NCBI GenBank assembly: GCA_010014835.2
Contig: JAAAKB020000005.1
Coordinates: 120,047-157,820 of the forward strand
Source of the DNA: Apostichopus leukothele
Lineage: Eukaryota > Echinodermata > Holothuroidea > Aspidochirotida > Stichopodidae
Length of the DNA stretch: 37,774 bases
Direction of reading: 5' to 3'
Shown here: piece after piece, positions 23,190 through 34,898 of the stretch
Layout of the letters: each line of letters opens with the position of its first letter
Position numbering within the stretch: the stretch's first letter is position 1
Notes under the pieces: model-generated
The model's input: the letters and a program-made list of their open reading frames with translations, nothing else
The model's database searches: none
Told to the model about the DNA's origin: nothing
Position numbers and translations under genes: made by a program

Positions 23190-23650
23190 TTACTAGGTTG
23201 ACATGTAGAACTGTATGAACACAAGTACAGTATAGAATTCCCCTTGGTAATGGTGATTATGAGTACAGACATTTAGAAAACAAGCAAGACTTGAGTACAA
23301 ATCCATGAGGTACATCAAGTACAGGCCACACTAAACCCACTACAAGCCTGCCAGCACTGACACTTAACTTGTTAGCAATAATAATACCTTCTAGATCATC
23401 ACTAAGACTGCATTCGTTGCTAAGGTTTTGCCTTCTTTCTGTTTTAAAGTTGTATATTTGCCTATGTGTAGCCTTTTTCTTTGTTTATTAATTTATTTCA
23501 TATGTAATCCTACTTCTTAAAGGTCACCAGTGTTGTTAAACACTTATGTTTTTCTAGTGTCCTTCATATGTATAATATTCTTAGTCCCACACTTCTATGA
23601 ATATTTCTGTAACTTACATTTATCAAAAATAAAATTGAACTTGAAATACA
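23190..23650 (+). other. AT-rich segment ending in AATAAA; possible 3' end
   Basis: The stretch ends with AAAAATAAAATTGAACTTGAA (about 23624-23644, a polyadenylation-type signal within a TTGAA-type tail). That form is usual at 3' ends of transcripts and of some non-LTR retrotransposons. No coding sequence or reverse transcriptase trace precedes it, so this is a weak suggestion. Confidence 0.2.
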
Positions 23651-23800
23651 CATGTGCTAAAACATGATGGCATGATGCATACTAGTAGCTGCTGCTGATG
23701 AGAAATGCATTGCTTTGGTGTAACATCTTAATATCAGATAAAGCTGCAGTGTGCATTTGGTTGTATCGTTCAATATATGTTGACCATACCATGTAATATT

Positions 23801-24647
23801 TAGTGTTCGAACGATAATCGGTTAGATAACCGACATCGGCAAAAGGCGTCAAATACTCCTAAAAATCCCTAAACATGTTTGGCGACAGTCCTCAGTAGTT
23901 CTACTGCATTACAGTATTTTGTGATCAGGCAAACATTCTTACGCATATTTTTGCGAAAAACACGAAGCATATTTGTTTTATCCCTAACCGCATGTACCAT
24001 ACGTGCTAAAATAACCCCTTACAGTAACTAAACTCCTTACCGCAACCGACTAAAAGCAAGTCTGATTTCCAGCGACACGCACGGCAAAGTCAATGGGACT
24101 TTAGTGTGTGATTTCTCCCACATTTGGTTAGTCAATGGAGAAGCTCATTGACTTACTGTGTATAATCGTTTGAAACAACGTTCGATCGGAAGTTTTCCCT
24201 CGCAGATGGTAATCATTGAAAACTTGAAGCAAACATCCGAGATTGTATTATTCTTCATATCAGATTATATATTTCGATATCAGATTACGAAATTACAAAT
24301 ATTTTATTTCCGTTAGGTATACTTTTCACTTTATTTACGTTGGAGTTTCCCCCTTCTGTAGTCTGTACAGCACTGCCATATACTGTGTTGTGGTGAGATT
24401 GCAATATTGCAACCCATCGTTATAAACATCACCCCAAGTATTCTTTATTTGCTTTAGTGTTAAAAGTTAAGTCGTTCATTTACATTTTTGATTGTATTGG
24501 CCTAGAAGTGAGTAATCAAGCGTAAAACTTAATCATATATTAGGCCAGTTTCACGAAAATGATGAAATAATCGGTAATCGGCATCCGCCCGATTGTCACA
24601 GGAACTAATCGGTAATAACCGATTATCATATAATCTGTCGAACACTA
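23801..24647. mobile_element. hAT-type MITE (847 bp)
   Basis: The ends are inverted copies. The left begins TAGTGTTCGAACGATAATCGG and the right, read in complement, begins TAGTGTTCGACAGATTATATG and then GATAATCGGTTATTACCG. TAGTGTTCGA is the classical form of hAT termini in animals. The flanks show an imperfect 8-base target duplication, GTAATATT (23793-23800) and GTATTTTT (24648-24655), with six of eight matching, which is the hAT size. Sub-terminal ATCGGTTA words are repeated near both ends. The interior has no transposase frame; a 60-codon open frame at 24243-24425 is not convincing. Confidence 0.8.
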
Positions 24648-24655
24648 GTATTTTT

Positions 24656-26578
24656 TCCACATCATTGGAAAGCCTTAATTCAACCAAGAGATCCACTCAC
24701 TTATATTATTATGCAGTGATTAATCAATTAATAACCACAAGAACAGGTTTTAAGGAATTAATAAAATCTGTGCACATATCAATAACAAAGTCCCACTGAT
24801 TACTGAAGATCCATCTCGCATCACTTTAGGACAGGCGCATTTGGCATTCCAAAGAAAGGTCATTTAAAATTGAACACTATTTGCTGATTTGCAAAATATG
24901 CATGTTTAACAAGTGTCATTGATCCCTACTACAGTCTTTCATTTTCCTGCTACATGCCGCCTGTACAAGCCCACTTTTAAAGTGTTCTGTGTGCTGGGTA
25001 TTACTGACTTCCAGCTACAGTATTCTCTGATGAAAACTGTACAATGAAAGGAATACAATTTCCTTGACAATTCAAACAGAATTGAAATAAAAATTTGTGC
25101 AGACAAAATATTTTTGTAATACAATAATTCTAATGAAAGTCACAATCAAACAAAAAGAACACCTTTATATGTGATATTTCATAATTTTCTTCAAACCAAT
25201 ATGCAGGCTATCTCTCTCTGTCATTTGATAGCAATACCAATTATTAATCATTCATCATACACAGGTTTCAGCATGACAACAACACACAGTAACAATCTGC
25301 TGTGTGAAATCTTGCATCTGGCAGAGGCAATGTCTTAAAGATAACTGTTCCTGAGCTCAAATAATAGTTGTGATCCTAAAAGTGGAATTTACCATTAATT
25401 AGTAATTGTCAAACAGCCTTACTACAACATTCAATGCATGAAAACATGAGCTTATGGTACAAAGATGCACTTCAATAACTTCTGAGACTATCACGTAATA
25501 TTTGTATCATTGTGTTGATCAGAAAGTGTTATGAGTTGAAACAATCTATGAAGTTTGTGGGAAGCTAACATCTCTGATACTGAAATAGATTGTTCATCTC
25601 ACAGTATGTTTGCTCTATCCTCCATTAAGAGTTGCTAATTTGTCCATTCATACCACAGTACTTTCTTCTTTGCAAAACTTGCGTAAATTTTCGCAGTCCC
25701 TTTGACCTTGTGGTTTAGTCAATTTTTTTGGTGCAACATTCATGTGTGAACTACTGTACTTTATTCATCATCAGAAGTAACCATTGAAGTTTGATTTATT
25801 AACATTGCATGAAAACTTATTTACATGGGCCTACTGTAACTTTCAAGGAGCTTGTTGTTTGCAAACACTACATAACGCCCAGGGTAAATGTTGGATCAGG
25901 TTTTGAGGATTTGTGCATGTTTAGTTTAACCTCCAAAGTTGGAATGGGCCGATGTACCTGCAGTAGTGAACTGTGTGGAATTAGTGACAGATCTGCACAC
26001 TGTACGTACAGGGGTTTTTGAAGAGTTGGTCGTTGGTGAAATCCCGCAAGGTAAAAGCATGGAGACACTTCCAAGTTGGCGAGTAGGGAAGTACAATGGT
26101 GGCGGCAGGGTGGTGAAAATCGGATAAAAAGGGGCAGGACAGGCGAAGAAAGGGGTGGGGCTGGGCCGCTCCTGTAAAACAGAAAAGCTAGGACACTGGG
26201 CCATCTGTCCTATATATAGTGTAGAACAATATTCACAAAGTATAGATTGTGATACCATCACCTCTTTAAAACTATACTAGTAAAAGTAGATCATACAATA
26301 AACCCAATTGGTGTTCGATCAAGACACAACCTTTTCTTATGGGATTTTTTTTCTCTATTAACTTTACTGATAACATCCACAGTATAGAATGTCCCAGATC
26401 TCTGTATATTATGTCATAGTCTTTGACAATCTTTGTAATTGCTATTAAATCTAACATCCCTCTCCAGCTTGAGCTTTTAACTGACACAATAATTTAAAGT
26501 ACAATAGTATTTAATAAGAGGTATTTGCCAGTGATGTAATACTAACCTAATATACAGCTGCATCGTGATTGGTCATAC
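24656..26578. other. Non-coding or intronic stretch, no exon supported
   Basis: AT-rich sequence with a GC-richer patch at about 25900-26200, where overlapping open frames occur on both strands (plus 25809-26021 and 25939-26127; minus 25868-26074 and 25926-26261). The plus-strand peptide at 25939 (for example VFEELVVGEIPQGKS) has reasonable composition but no domain I recognise. A minus-strand frame of 71 codons (26272-26487) is preceded by an acceptor-like sequence, but its phase does not fit the candidate exon upstream of it. Confidence 0.3.
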
Positions 26579-26651
26579 CTCAGGCAGGCTTCAGTATCTT
26601 CTATGTCTTCATGAAACACTTGCAAAGATTCAGCTTGAACTGACAATTTAA
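26579..26651 (-). CDS. Candidate internal exon, 73 nt, unidentified gene
   Basis: On the minus strand a good acceptor (TTTTCTTGACAG) and a donor (CTGAG then GTATGA) bound 73 bases in which only one frame is open. That frame gives 23 codons containing SVQAESLQVFHEDIED and ending in TEACLR. It starts with 2 bases of a split codon and ends in phase 2. The peptide is acidic and amphipathic, unlike random AT-rich translation. It does not match RNF34/RFFL. It would pair in phase with the candidate first exon at 30767-30809. No following exon was found. Confidence 0.3.
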
Positions 26652-27720
26652 CTGTCAAGAAAAGGAGAAAATCAAAAGTTAAATTCTAGATGTCTTGGAA
26701 CTCAGCAGTACACAACAAAAAGTCTGCAAGTTACTGTTCCATCTTGCTGTGTACAGAAACTTATTTTATTTGAATAATATGACATCTACTGTAGTCATGG
26801 CAACATTTTACTGACATTAACATAATAGTACATTCAACTATTCTAATGACATTCAGTAATTATCTCATTAAACAGACACTCAGCAGGGTCTACAATAAAC
26901 ACATTCCACTTAACAGATAATGGAAATCCCCAGCTGAAAATAGACTTGAACTATCTATGAATAAACAAATTTCTTTTAGCACAAATTTGATCTTCTTTTT
27001 TAATCTTTGATGCAAAGAAGCAAAGTAAGTTTGGAAAATCTCTCCCCTGGCTTTATACAATTTTTAAGCATCCTTCAATTTAACAACTAATCTGTATGGC
27101 CAGAGAAGAAATGCTGAAAGTATCTATAATTTTGCAACAGATAAAGTGTCTTAATTCTTGAAACACAAGGTTCTTCAAAGGAAATTGTGCAATGCATTGC
27201 AGGAAATGAAGATAGCTGCTTGATTTCATATTATGTGAGTCACTATAAGCTATACAATGAGTAGACACTGACATTAGGAGATTTCATGTCCTGGTCAAAC
27301 AGTTTAGACGTTGTGTGCACCATAACCATTCTTATGTACCTGAAGGTAAGGCTAGAAGTTATACGGATGTGCAATGAAACATAGACCTCCACTTGGAACA
27401 ATTCTTTCTAAACATTGAAACTGAATTTGTGATGGTGCATTTGTATCATTCTGAACAATCAATTTAATAGTCATGTAACTCATCATGTAAGTCACATAAC
27501 TAGTAAAACCTTATACTATGTTAGTTGCATGTTTTTCCAAATTTCATTTCAGAGGCAGGATTTTGAAAGGATGGGGTGTGGCCCTGGGGTTGTTGAAGCT
27601 AACTCACATGAAGAAGGGTCTGGAAAAAGTGAAATGGTGCATTCCAAGGCCTATTCAGGCAATGAATTAGGCCTACAAGCAAGGTTCTGCTAGCAAGAGG
27701 TATTAACTACTTTTAATGTT
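26652..27720. other. Non-coding or intronic stretch, nothing recognised
   Basis: AT-rich without repeats of note. The minus-strand open frame 27080-27274 (64 codons) has no recognisable content. Confidence 0.35.
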
Positions 27721-27727
27721 TTGTGTG

Positions 27728-27805
27728 GAGGTTACAATATGGGTCAAGTGCCCCCCTCCCCCTGTGGCGGTTAAAATATGGGTTAAGTTCCCCCCTCCCC
27801 CTGGG
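27728..27805. repeat. Direct duplication, 39-bp unit, 2 copies
   Basis: Two copies of AATATGGGTCAAGTGCCCCC / AATATGGGTTAAGTTCCCCC, each followed by a CCTCCCCCTG tract, with a period of 39 bases. Confidence 0.8.
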
Positions 27806-27909
27806 AAGTAAGCTATGCTAGTACTTCTGTTCCCACCATTTTTATCTACATTTTGGTATATGTTGAACTACCCTAAATGAGTTGTGCTTCATACTGAAAC
27901 TCAAACAGG

Positions 27910-28012
27910 CTTGTCTCCCCGTCACTTTGTTTTAACTCCCGTCACACTTTGTTTTAACCCTTGTGACTCTTTGTTTTAACTCCCGTCACACTTTGTTTTA
28001 ACTCTCTTCACA
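27910..28012. repeat. Tandem repeat, about 22-bp unit, 4-5 copies
   Basis: The word CACTTTGTTTTAACTCCCGT recurs with a period of 20 to 24 bases. It is a small minisatellite with no coding content. Confidence 0.85.
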
Positions 28013-30766
28013 AGTGCAATCAAAGGGTAGATACACAAATAAAGTTAGAATGAACAGTCTATGTTAATGCCACATGACCACATGACCATAGGTAAGGTAG
28101 CTCCCTCAAGAGTTACATACAGCCATGATCAAGCAGAAGATACAGCTTAAAGTGATTGACCAGTGGTTGACACAGTGATACTTGACATGCATAGATCTGG
28201 CTGCTATAGCCAAGTATATGGGTTGACATAATATAAATTATTTTTTGTACACTGCTCCATAATAGGTGATTAATTGCCTATAGCTCTACAATAATGGTGT
28301 CAGTATCTGTAATTATATGCCAAGCAGATTCTCAAAAGATAAAGAAAACTGGGTGTTCCTTCCTTCTTAGACTCCTCCCCAGAGGGTAGGGCTAAAACAA
28401 AACAAGGGTTTTTGACTTTACTACAGATGCAAGCTAAGACTTGTATAATAACCCAGGTAAAATTATTGTAGATAAAGAAATATGAATTCATGTTAGAATC
28501 TGGTGCAAAAACTGTAATAAGCACCACTGTTATGTATCACACAATCAGCCAAGTCACACAGTACAGTAGAACTGTAAGGTTATTTTGTTAAACTATGCAA
28601 CTATTTAGGTCACATAAAAGGCATTCTTTACTTGCAATCTGAATCAATCAATGGTCCAGCATACAGCCTCGTGTATAGTTATGAAAGGAAAGGAGAACAA
28701 TACAACTGAAGCCGGCCCATCCATCCAATTCATGTACAAATGCCATGCTATTGTCTGAATTTTTCAACCCTTTGAAACTCTGCAAATGGACCAAAATTCT
28801 TGCATAAAAGTACAAGATGATTCTGTGACTATTAACCACAAAATAGTATAAAACATTTATTGGTAACGACCGACAATATGTAATGCATAATGGGTCGTTA
28901 ACTCACATCTCAGAAAACAGTAGAAAATAGCCCAGTTAGTACTACTTTAGAATAATCATATCTGCAGACTGACAAAGCCCCAAGAAAAGTACACCCTAGT
29001 TTAGTGCTTGATAACTGGGCACAGGTAGAACTGGGCATAGGTAGAACTTAAGATACATTAGCGAATATTCAGTTAGTCCACTATAGAGAGAGAAAGATTA
29101 CGACTTAATTCATCAATGATATGATATGGATATTGACTAGAGTTGAGTAAGGCAGGCAAAAATAATATCAGCTAAAGATTTGTTGTCAATTATTAAAGCA
29201 TGTTTTTGTTTTGACATTAGCAAACAATATATCATATTCATATTTATGCAGCCTTGAAGACATTTTAAAATAAGAATGTTCCCAGTAAACAAGTAACTGG
29301 ATTGAGAGTTGTAATGGACAATGGAATTCAATTAATTTTGCTTCTTCCTGAGAAGTTGCTTGGGTATTTACTCTTGAATACCAAATAAACAAACACCTAT
29401 TCAGAAAGGAGCAGGGAGGCATCATGCTCCTTGAAGTTAGCATAAAGCCATTAGCCGACAGCTGTAAAATATCAGATAATAGAATGACCTGACCAGAATT
29501 AAATATACCAGAGTAGGCTAGACTTTGTGAATGGCAATACACTGGACCTGCAGATTACAATCTGGCACCCTGCAAAACATAAAGGAAAGCAAATTCTACA
29601 TTCTGCGTCATAAATTGCTAAAATGTTCAAATATGTAGCTGTGCGCCCAATGCAACTCCAACTTCATCAAGTGATAAATTTTTAAGATTTATTGCGCAGA
29701 ACAATCAGATAAAACCTACAAATGTTTGCAATATTACTGTTTTTGAAGGACAGAAACAAAAATATTTTGCAAAGCCACCAAATCCCAGGATAATGAACAC
29801 TAAGGACTGAACAAGCAAAACATGGACATAATGGTGACCATTATATGAATGCATAATAGATATGAATACTAGGTCCATGGATTATAAGGTTGGTACTCCA
29901 AAGGCAGCAGGTGGTGCAATTCTGAGCATTATTCATGAAAGCTTTTATATTAATGCTGGCTGGTAACTTTGCACAATTCTGACAAAGGAATGTGAGCTAT
30001 TCACACATGATAGCATACTTTTCAACCATACAAGACATAAATCTGTTTGCTATGAACAATTGCTTTCCAATATATCAGGAAAGTTTGTGTGCCACAAATT
30101 TTATGAAATATTGTACACAGCTTCTTTGCAAACCATTATATAGTTAATGTCTACCTTGATAATTTTATGACGGCGTTTTTGAGGACGTTAAAGGAAAACG
30201 GCAAGTTTTCTGGCACCTTACATCCCTTTATGGTCAAGTATCAAAATATCCTACATATGATGGGGAATGCACCCAACACCAGTAAGAGGCAAAGTTTAGT
30301 GAATTTTCACTCAGCAGATGCTTTATACACCTTGTAGTCTGCATGATGAATGGCCTATAACAAGAAAATGTAATCAAATCGATTTCTTAGAATTAATCGG
30401 GATCTTTGTATACACGTAAACTAATTCAGAAGAAATATCTGAAATGACTTTGCTATCAATCCAATTAGATTGGTCACTTTTAATAATCACGCTATTAGAT
30501 TGAAACAAAAATTGCTGCAACACAGACTACAGTTATCAAATTTATCAATCTCACTGATAAAACTTGGAATATGTTTACACTGATATATCTTCTTTAGGGG
30601 AAAAACATTACATGGAATCATGGTTTTCTTACAATCAAAAAAGGTTATCTTGAAATCTACAAAAATCCCATATTTTTTCAAATATTGTAATAATATTAAG
30701 TCCTGCCTAAATCAAAGTGATAAAGTCTGTTTTTGATTTGCAACATAATATTATGATATTGCATAC
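28013..30766. other. Non-coding or intronic stretch, nothing recognised
   Basis: Long AT-rich stretch. The largest open frame is 118 codons on the minus strand (29186-29542), without domain or splice support. A small duplication of CTGGGCA(C/T)AGGTAGAACT lies at about 29017-29049. I looked on the minus strand for RING-type CxxC codons that would complete the RNF34-like gene and found none that fit. Confidence 0.35.
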
Positions 30767-30809
30767 CTCCAAGCTGATAGATTAAAGCTTCAACATGTTC
30801 TGTGTTCAT
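30767..30809 (-). CDS. Candidate first coding exon, 43 nt, unidentified gene
   Basis: On the minus strand ATG at 30809-30807 opens 14 codons (MNTEHVEALIYQLG) plus one base before a consensus-like donor (GGAG then GTATGC). An in-frame stop lies shortly upstream with no acceptor between, so the ATG would have to be the start. Its phase 1 end fits exactly the candidate exon at 26651-26579, which would give a short acidic helical N-terminus. The donor and the phase match support it. The short length and lack of a known homologue count against it. Confidence 0.25.
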
Positions 30810-31620
30810 GTATTTATCGATTTTATTACATAGTCACATTACCAGCTAAGCAACTTATAATGTTGAGTTCAAAGTTTGTATTTCCTGGTTGAAGATGTTT
30901 CCTTCCCTTTCACGTTCATTTTACGTGTATAATGTTTCTGTACGCAACTAACAAGGATTTCAATTTCATGATAGTAGTTTCGCTTTGGAAAGGTCCCGTG
31001 ACCTGGCAGAACTGAATATACTTAAAAACTGTTTTCCAATCTTGGCACCACTTACAGTGAAACAGCTGCTCCATGTAGATATTAACATGTATAATAGCAA
31101 CGCTAAGACCCACCACATATAGTATGTCCATGATTAAACAGTGACAGAATGCATACAAAACTGTAAGCATACATGTAGGGAACAGATTATTTATTCAATT
31201 TTGTGTAAGCTTGTACATGCTAGTTCATGGAAGTCACAACGCAAAAGCATTACTGTACATTGCTGTAGCACGTGGCTCTGTAACACTGCAATCCATATTG
31301 AGGTGTGCTTTGTTCAAACATTGTATAACTGTTAGAAACTTGTCCAAGTAGCTGCATTTTGTGTCAAATCTGTTACCATGGGGAACATACCATTCTGGTC
31401 ATATCATACTGGACAACACCTAACAGATACAGCAAAGTACATCAACTCATAATGATAACTTTAGACTAGACCAACATGATGTCAGGAATAATCAAGTTAG
31501 GCATTAAGATTGCAAGTGAAACTTATTCATACCTAACATTTGTGGAATGCAAAATCTTGTGTAGCACTTGGATTAAAGGGTGTAATCTACTCTCTGATTA
31601 GTAGTCGTCAAAATATACTA
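30810..31620. other. Non-coding stretch, nothing firm
   Basis: A minus-strand open frame (30916-31170, 84 codons) contains a hydrophobic stretch (MDILYVVGLSVAIIHVNIYM) and a GTAAGT donor at about 31056. Its phase does not join the next candidate exon, so I do not call it. Confidence 0.3.
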
Positions 31621-31635
31621 TAACCACACAAATCT

Positions 31636-31798
31636 TTGTGGGAAGGGGGAGTGGTAGGCTGGAGAAGGGGGAGTGGTAGGATGAGTGGTAGGCAGGGGGA
31701 GTGGTAGGATGGAGGAGGGTGCTGGGAATGGGGGTGCTGGGAAGGGGAGGTGGTAGGATGGAGAAGTAGGAGGGATGGGGGGGGGAGAAAGGGGACAA
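31636..31798. repeat. Purine/G-rich minisatellite
   Basis: Irregular units around GGGGGAGTGGTAGGATGGAG and GGTGCTGGGAATGGGG fill about 160 bases in which the plus strand has almost no C. All three minus-strand frames stay open and give P, S and H-rich peptides, a composition effect and not genes. The many runs of four or more G would allow G-quadruplex folding. Confidence 0.85.
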
Positions 31799-32514
31799 GT
31801 ATAAAATAATGTGCAAAGTTCACACGGCATGTTGAAAAGAGTGTTTAGTTACAATCCAATGCAAAATGCACCTTTCTTAAATATAGAATTGGTAACAAAG
31901 GTCCTTAAACCATTCCAACTAAAGCAAATGTAGTGATAGGATGCATCTACACTCAGTGTTCATCATTAATTGATATTGAACCCCAGTGAGTTTACATTAG
32001 ATCTCATGGTTGGTATCAGACCCGGCCCTTATCATCACAGAACACCATAATACAACATCAATAGCTGTGTAATGTGCAGCGCTGCTATTTATTCCTACTA
32101 CTGTTGTGCCAACTTAGCGTTAAACAAACAACATTGGAAGTTAAAGGTCACCCCTGATCCTGGCTTGATCACAATGAAGGCTCAAATAGCCAGGACTGAT
32201 CCAGGTTTATATTTCATAACACAGAGCATGGGATCTAATGTAGTACCTTAGGAAGACTTGGTGCAGCTGACACAGATAGTTATAATTGGGATGATACAGA
32301 TCAAATATGTATCATAACAAGCAGCCTGATTGTACAAAATATGACAAAGGCATTTATAAGCATGTAACAATGACAACCATTTACCAGATGTAATAATAAA
32401 ACTTCTTCCCACTATACTGTATGGGCTACCCTACTCAAATCAATTTACTTCAAAGCATTCAAGGTTCTCCAATTTTATAGTGACACAGTTTTTACTTTTT
32501 GAAGAAGGAACAAT
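31799..32514. other. Non-coding stretch, nothing recognised
   Basis: AT-rich, with no open frame of note and no repeat structure seen. Confidence 0.4.
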
Positions 32515-32518
32515 TTAA

Positions 32519-33050
32519 AGTCTCAATGTGTGTTTGCCAAATTTTAACTTCGACTTTTCCAGCTTTCTGCCCTAAAAGCTCAGTGAAAATAACACCGTTC
32601 TATGCAATTTTCATATTAAAAACATTATTTTTATTGAGTTATCTGTCATTAATAATTTTAAGCTGAATGAAATTTGCCAGATACTGTATATTAACGATTC
32701 CGTAGATTCTACAAACTTCACTCAAAATTTGCCAGCCCCGCCTAACAGATTGTGCGCCAATCAAATCTCTCTGTTTTGTTTACAACCATTAGACATAGGA
32801 CTTACGAGTGGACGATACAAGTATATATAGGTTACATTTTGTGTAATGAACATGCTGATATGGGCTGTTGCAGTGATTTTACGGTAAATCGTTCGCACCA
32901 TAAGAGCAACAGAAAATAAATTTCTTTCTTTCGATTGCGACAGCTTTTTTTCACTAAACCCACCTGGTCAGAGTGCATTTAGATTAAGAAACATTGAATC
33001 TGCTTCGGAAGTTTGTTTTCCGAATTCATCAGTAAACACGTATTGAGCCT
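32519..33050 (+). mobile_element. TTAA-flanked MITE, copy B (532 bp)
   Basis: Flanked by TTAA at 32515-32518 and 33051-33054. The ends form an inverted pair of about 19 bases with few mismatches: AGTCTCAATGTGTGTTTGC at the left, and AGGCTCAATACGTGTTTAC on the complement of the right end. The whole body is homologous to the inverted copy at 9141-9812, including a CCAATCAAATCTCTCTG box and GTATATATAGGTTAC. It lacks the roughly 140-base central piece of copy A. No transposase is encoded. The TTAA duplication points to the piggyBac or Kolobok superfamilies. Confidence 0.8.
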
Positions 33051-33054
33051 TTAA

Positions 33055-33861
33055 AATCTTATTCTTTGTCTGGTACTTGCTTGGCCCTTTTCAATGTGGT
33101 TCTTCTTGACAGATAGTTTGAACTGAAAACCTTGCAAAAACCTTTCTAACATGTTAGCTCATTGTAAAGTAAACATTTCAACAAAGGGTAACTGGATGAT
33201 TATCATGAATAGGAGTACTAATTACCCAAGTCCTAAAACACCATTTGTAATATCTTCAATTATGCCTATGGTTCTTAGATATTATAATTTACCCCAGTAC
33301 AGTACCCCTCCCTGCTCCTCCCTCCCCTCCCCAACCATCCCTCTGCATTCATCAGAAATGAAGTAGCAATTTACATAATTTTAGTACTGTAGCAATTTCA
33401 CTCAGCAGAGGTGCATACAGCATACAGCACTCACACACACACAAAAGCAAATATTGTACAAGGCAACGATGTTCTTTGGTAGGTAGAATTACTGTAACAC
33501 AAACATTATAACAGCTTGAATAAATTGACAAATGATTAATTATACACTTGTATTTTGAACACAAGTGAATAACAGGTGTCGTCTATGAATGGTTTGTATG
33601 CAACCTTGTATGTAGATATTACTGTACATTGAAAACCATGCAAACATTGGCCTCTCCCTGGAGCAGGTAACAACTTTTATACTGTAAGAATATTTTAGCA
33701 AGTGAACACCAGAAAATGGACTGAGAAACCACAAACTATGGCATTCAATTTTTTTGTACGAACCTCTCTTTACATCACAAATGGCACAAACTTAAACACA
33801 ACCAACACACTCTAATATCATATAACTTGAAAGAAACAAAACAAAGTTATGATGTACTTAC
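33055..33861 (-). other. Intron downstream of the RNF34-like exon
   Basis: This follows the GTAAGT donor at 33861-33856 on the minus strand and so should be intronic. It contains no recognisable exon. Open frames at 33352-33564 and 33540-33734 lack domains. A C- and T-rich tract lies at 33305-33345. Confidence 0.55.
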
Positions 33862-34440
33862 TCTACTTTCTTGTGAGGAATGCTGCGGGTGCTGTTCTCT
33901 CGCAGCCGAAGATGAGTACTGTTCCTGACTGGTAGCGAACGGACCGTGCGGATGGTTTCTTCCAAAGTCCGTCGTCACCGTCACGCTACCAAAGGGTCTT
34001 CCTTCTGTCGCACCGGCCGACCCACCGAAGAACTGCTGATGGGCCTGGCTATAGAGTCTTTCTGCAGTGTTCTGTAGATTTGTGAACCCTGTCTGAGGAC
34101 CACTGGGTGGATGATTAGGGGGCAGTGGTGGCGCTCGCACGAACCCCGACCCTGATCTGTTCTGAGATATATTGGCAGATCCCTGATATAACCCTGTCGG
34201 TCCGTTAGTGCTTCTCGAATTCAAGAAGTTGTATATTAATTCCACCAGGTCGCCCTTCTCTTTGCATCGTTCAGTGGGTATATCGTGTACGCTGAGATAC
34301 TGGCGTAGGTCCTTCATCTTCAACTCGTGCAGTTTATCACGTGTGATAGGGCACTTAAACAGAAGGCAGTTATGGCATCTTCTGTGCTCCTTGGCACTGC
34401 ATGAACTGCAGTACTGCTTCTTGCAATCACAACACAGATT
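33862..34440 (-). CDS. RNF34: RNF34/RFFL-like E3 ligase, exon with FYVE second half and SAP
   Basis: Known family role: RNF34/RFFL proteins (CARPs) are RING E3 ubiquitin ligases with a divergent FYVE-type finger, found at endosomal membranes and acting on caspase and p53 pathway targets. Seen here: 193 codons, phase 0 at both ends, with acceptor TTTATCAG before 34440 and a consensus donor GTAAGT after 33862. Numbering from the ATG at 35138, the zinc-finger pairs C83/C86, C91/C94 and C102/C105 complete C67/C70 of the previous exon. A SAP-like helical domain follows at about 117-152 (MKDLRQYL at 122-129, then CKEKGDLVEL), closely matching human RNF34 and RFFL. The rest (about 154-273) is a low-complexity S, G, Q and P-rich linker. 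The frame runs only 5 codons past the donor, which supports splicing. RNF34 versus RFFL cannot be decided; invertebrates usually have one gene. Confidence 0.92.
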
Positions 34441-34898
34441 CTGATAAAGCAAAACACAGTTTTGAAGAAAGAAAAAAAAAACGTGTTGCTTTTCGATTCC
34501 TTTCCAGAGTCAATATTTGTGTTTCAATAGTTCAATGCGATCCAAAAGAATTCAGTCAAGTTTTATGTTTTTGTATTTCAAAAGATGCAAACAAGGCGAT
34601 AGAGCTTTTTTTTTTATGCAGAAGTATCATTTTGGGGTATTTTACAAATAATAAAATTTGTAATCCTGAGAACTACTACACAAAATGCGACCACCAAATT
34701 GTTCTCTCCTATCTGCTCTACAATATCAGGTCATGACAAACTTGTGTAGCACCATAGTAACTATCCTTTGATCTTTGTTCTGGATGGATGGGATAGGGGT
34801 GGGTGGTGGTGGGGGGGGGGGTTATCAAAGGCAGTGATACCTTCTTTACATTACTTGAGATTGAAACAAGAAAGAATATTACTGCTACTGTACGGTAC
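34441..34898 (-). other. Intron inside the FYVE-type finger
   Basis: 458 bases between donor GTACCG (34898-34893) and acceptor TTTATCAG (ending at 34441), phase 0. It separates the first CxxC pair of the zinc finger from the rest, after LLRRK. A G homopolymer run lies at 34811-34821. Plus-strand open frames here (34401-34736 and 34768-35010) are shadows or composition effects. Confidence 0.85.

Noticed and set aside
25926-26261. 111-codon minus-strand open frame, rich in P, S and C
   Set aside because: It overlaps equally plausible plus-strand frames in a GC-rich patch. No domain or splice evidence.
26272-26487. 71-codon minus-strand frame after an acceptor-like GTGTCAG
   Set aside because: The acceptor phase does not fit the nearest candidate exon, the donor is weak, and no family is recognisable.
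28060-28095. A YGHVVMW-like minus-strand translation, considered as RING CGHMVTC
   Set aside because: The flanking residues do not match the RING, the cysteines are missing and a stop follows at once.
30916-31170. 84-codon minus-strand frame with a hydrophobic segment and GTAAGT donor
   Set aside because: Joining it to the next candidate exon does not keep a frame, and the peptide matches nothing known.
31598-31830. Three overlapping proline-rich minus-strand frames
   Set aside because: All three frames are open because the tract is purine-rich. It is a repeat and not a gene.
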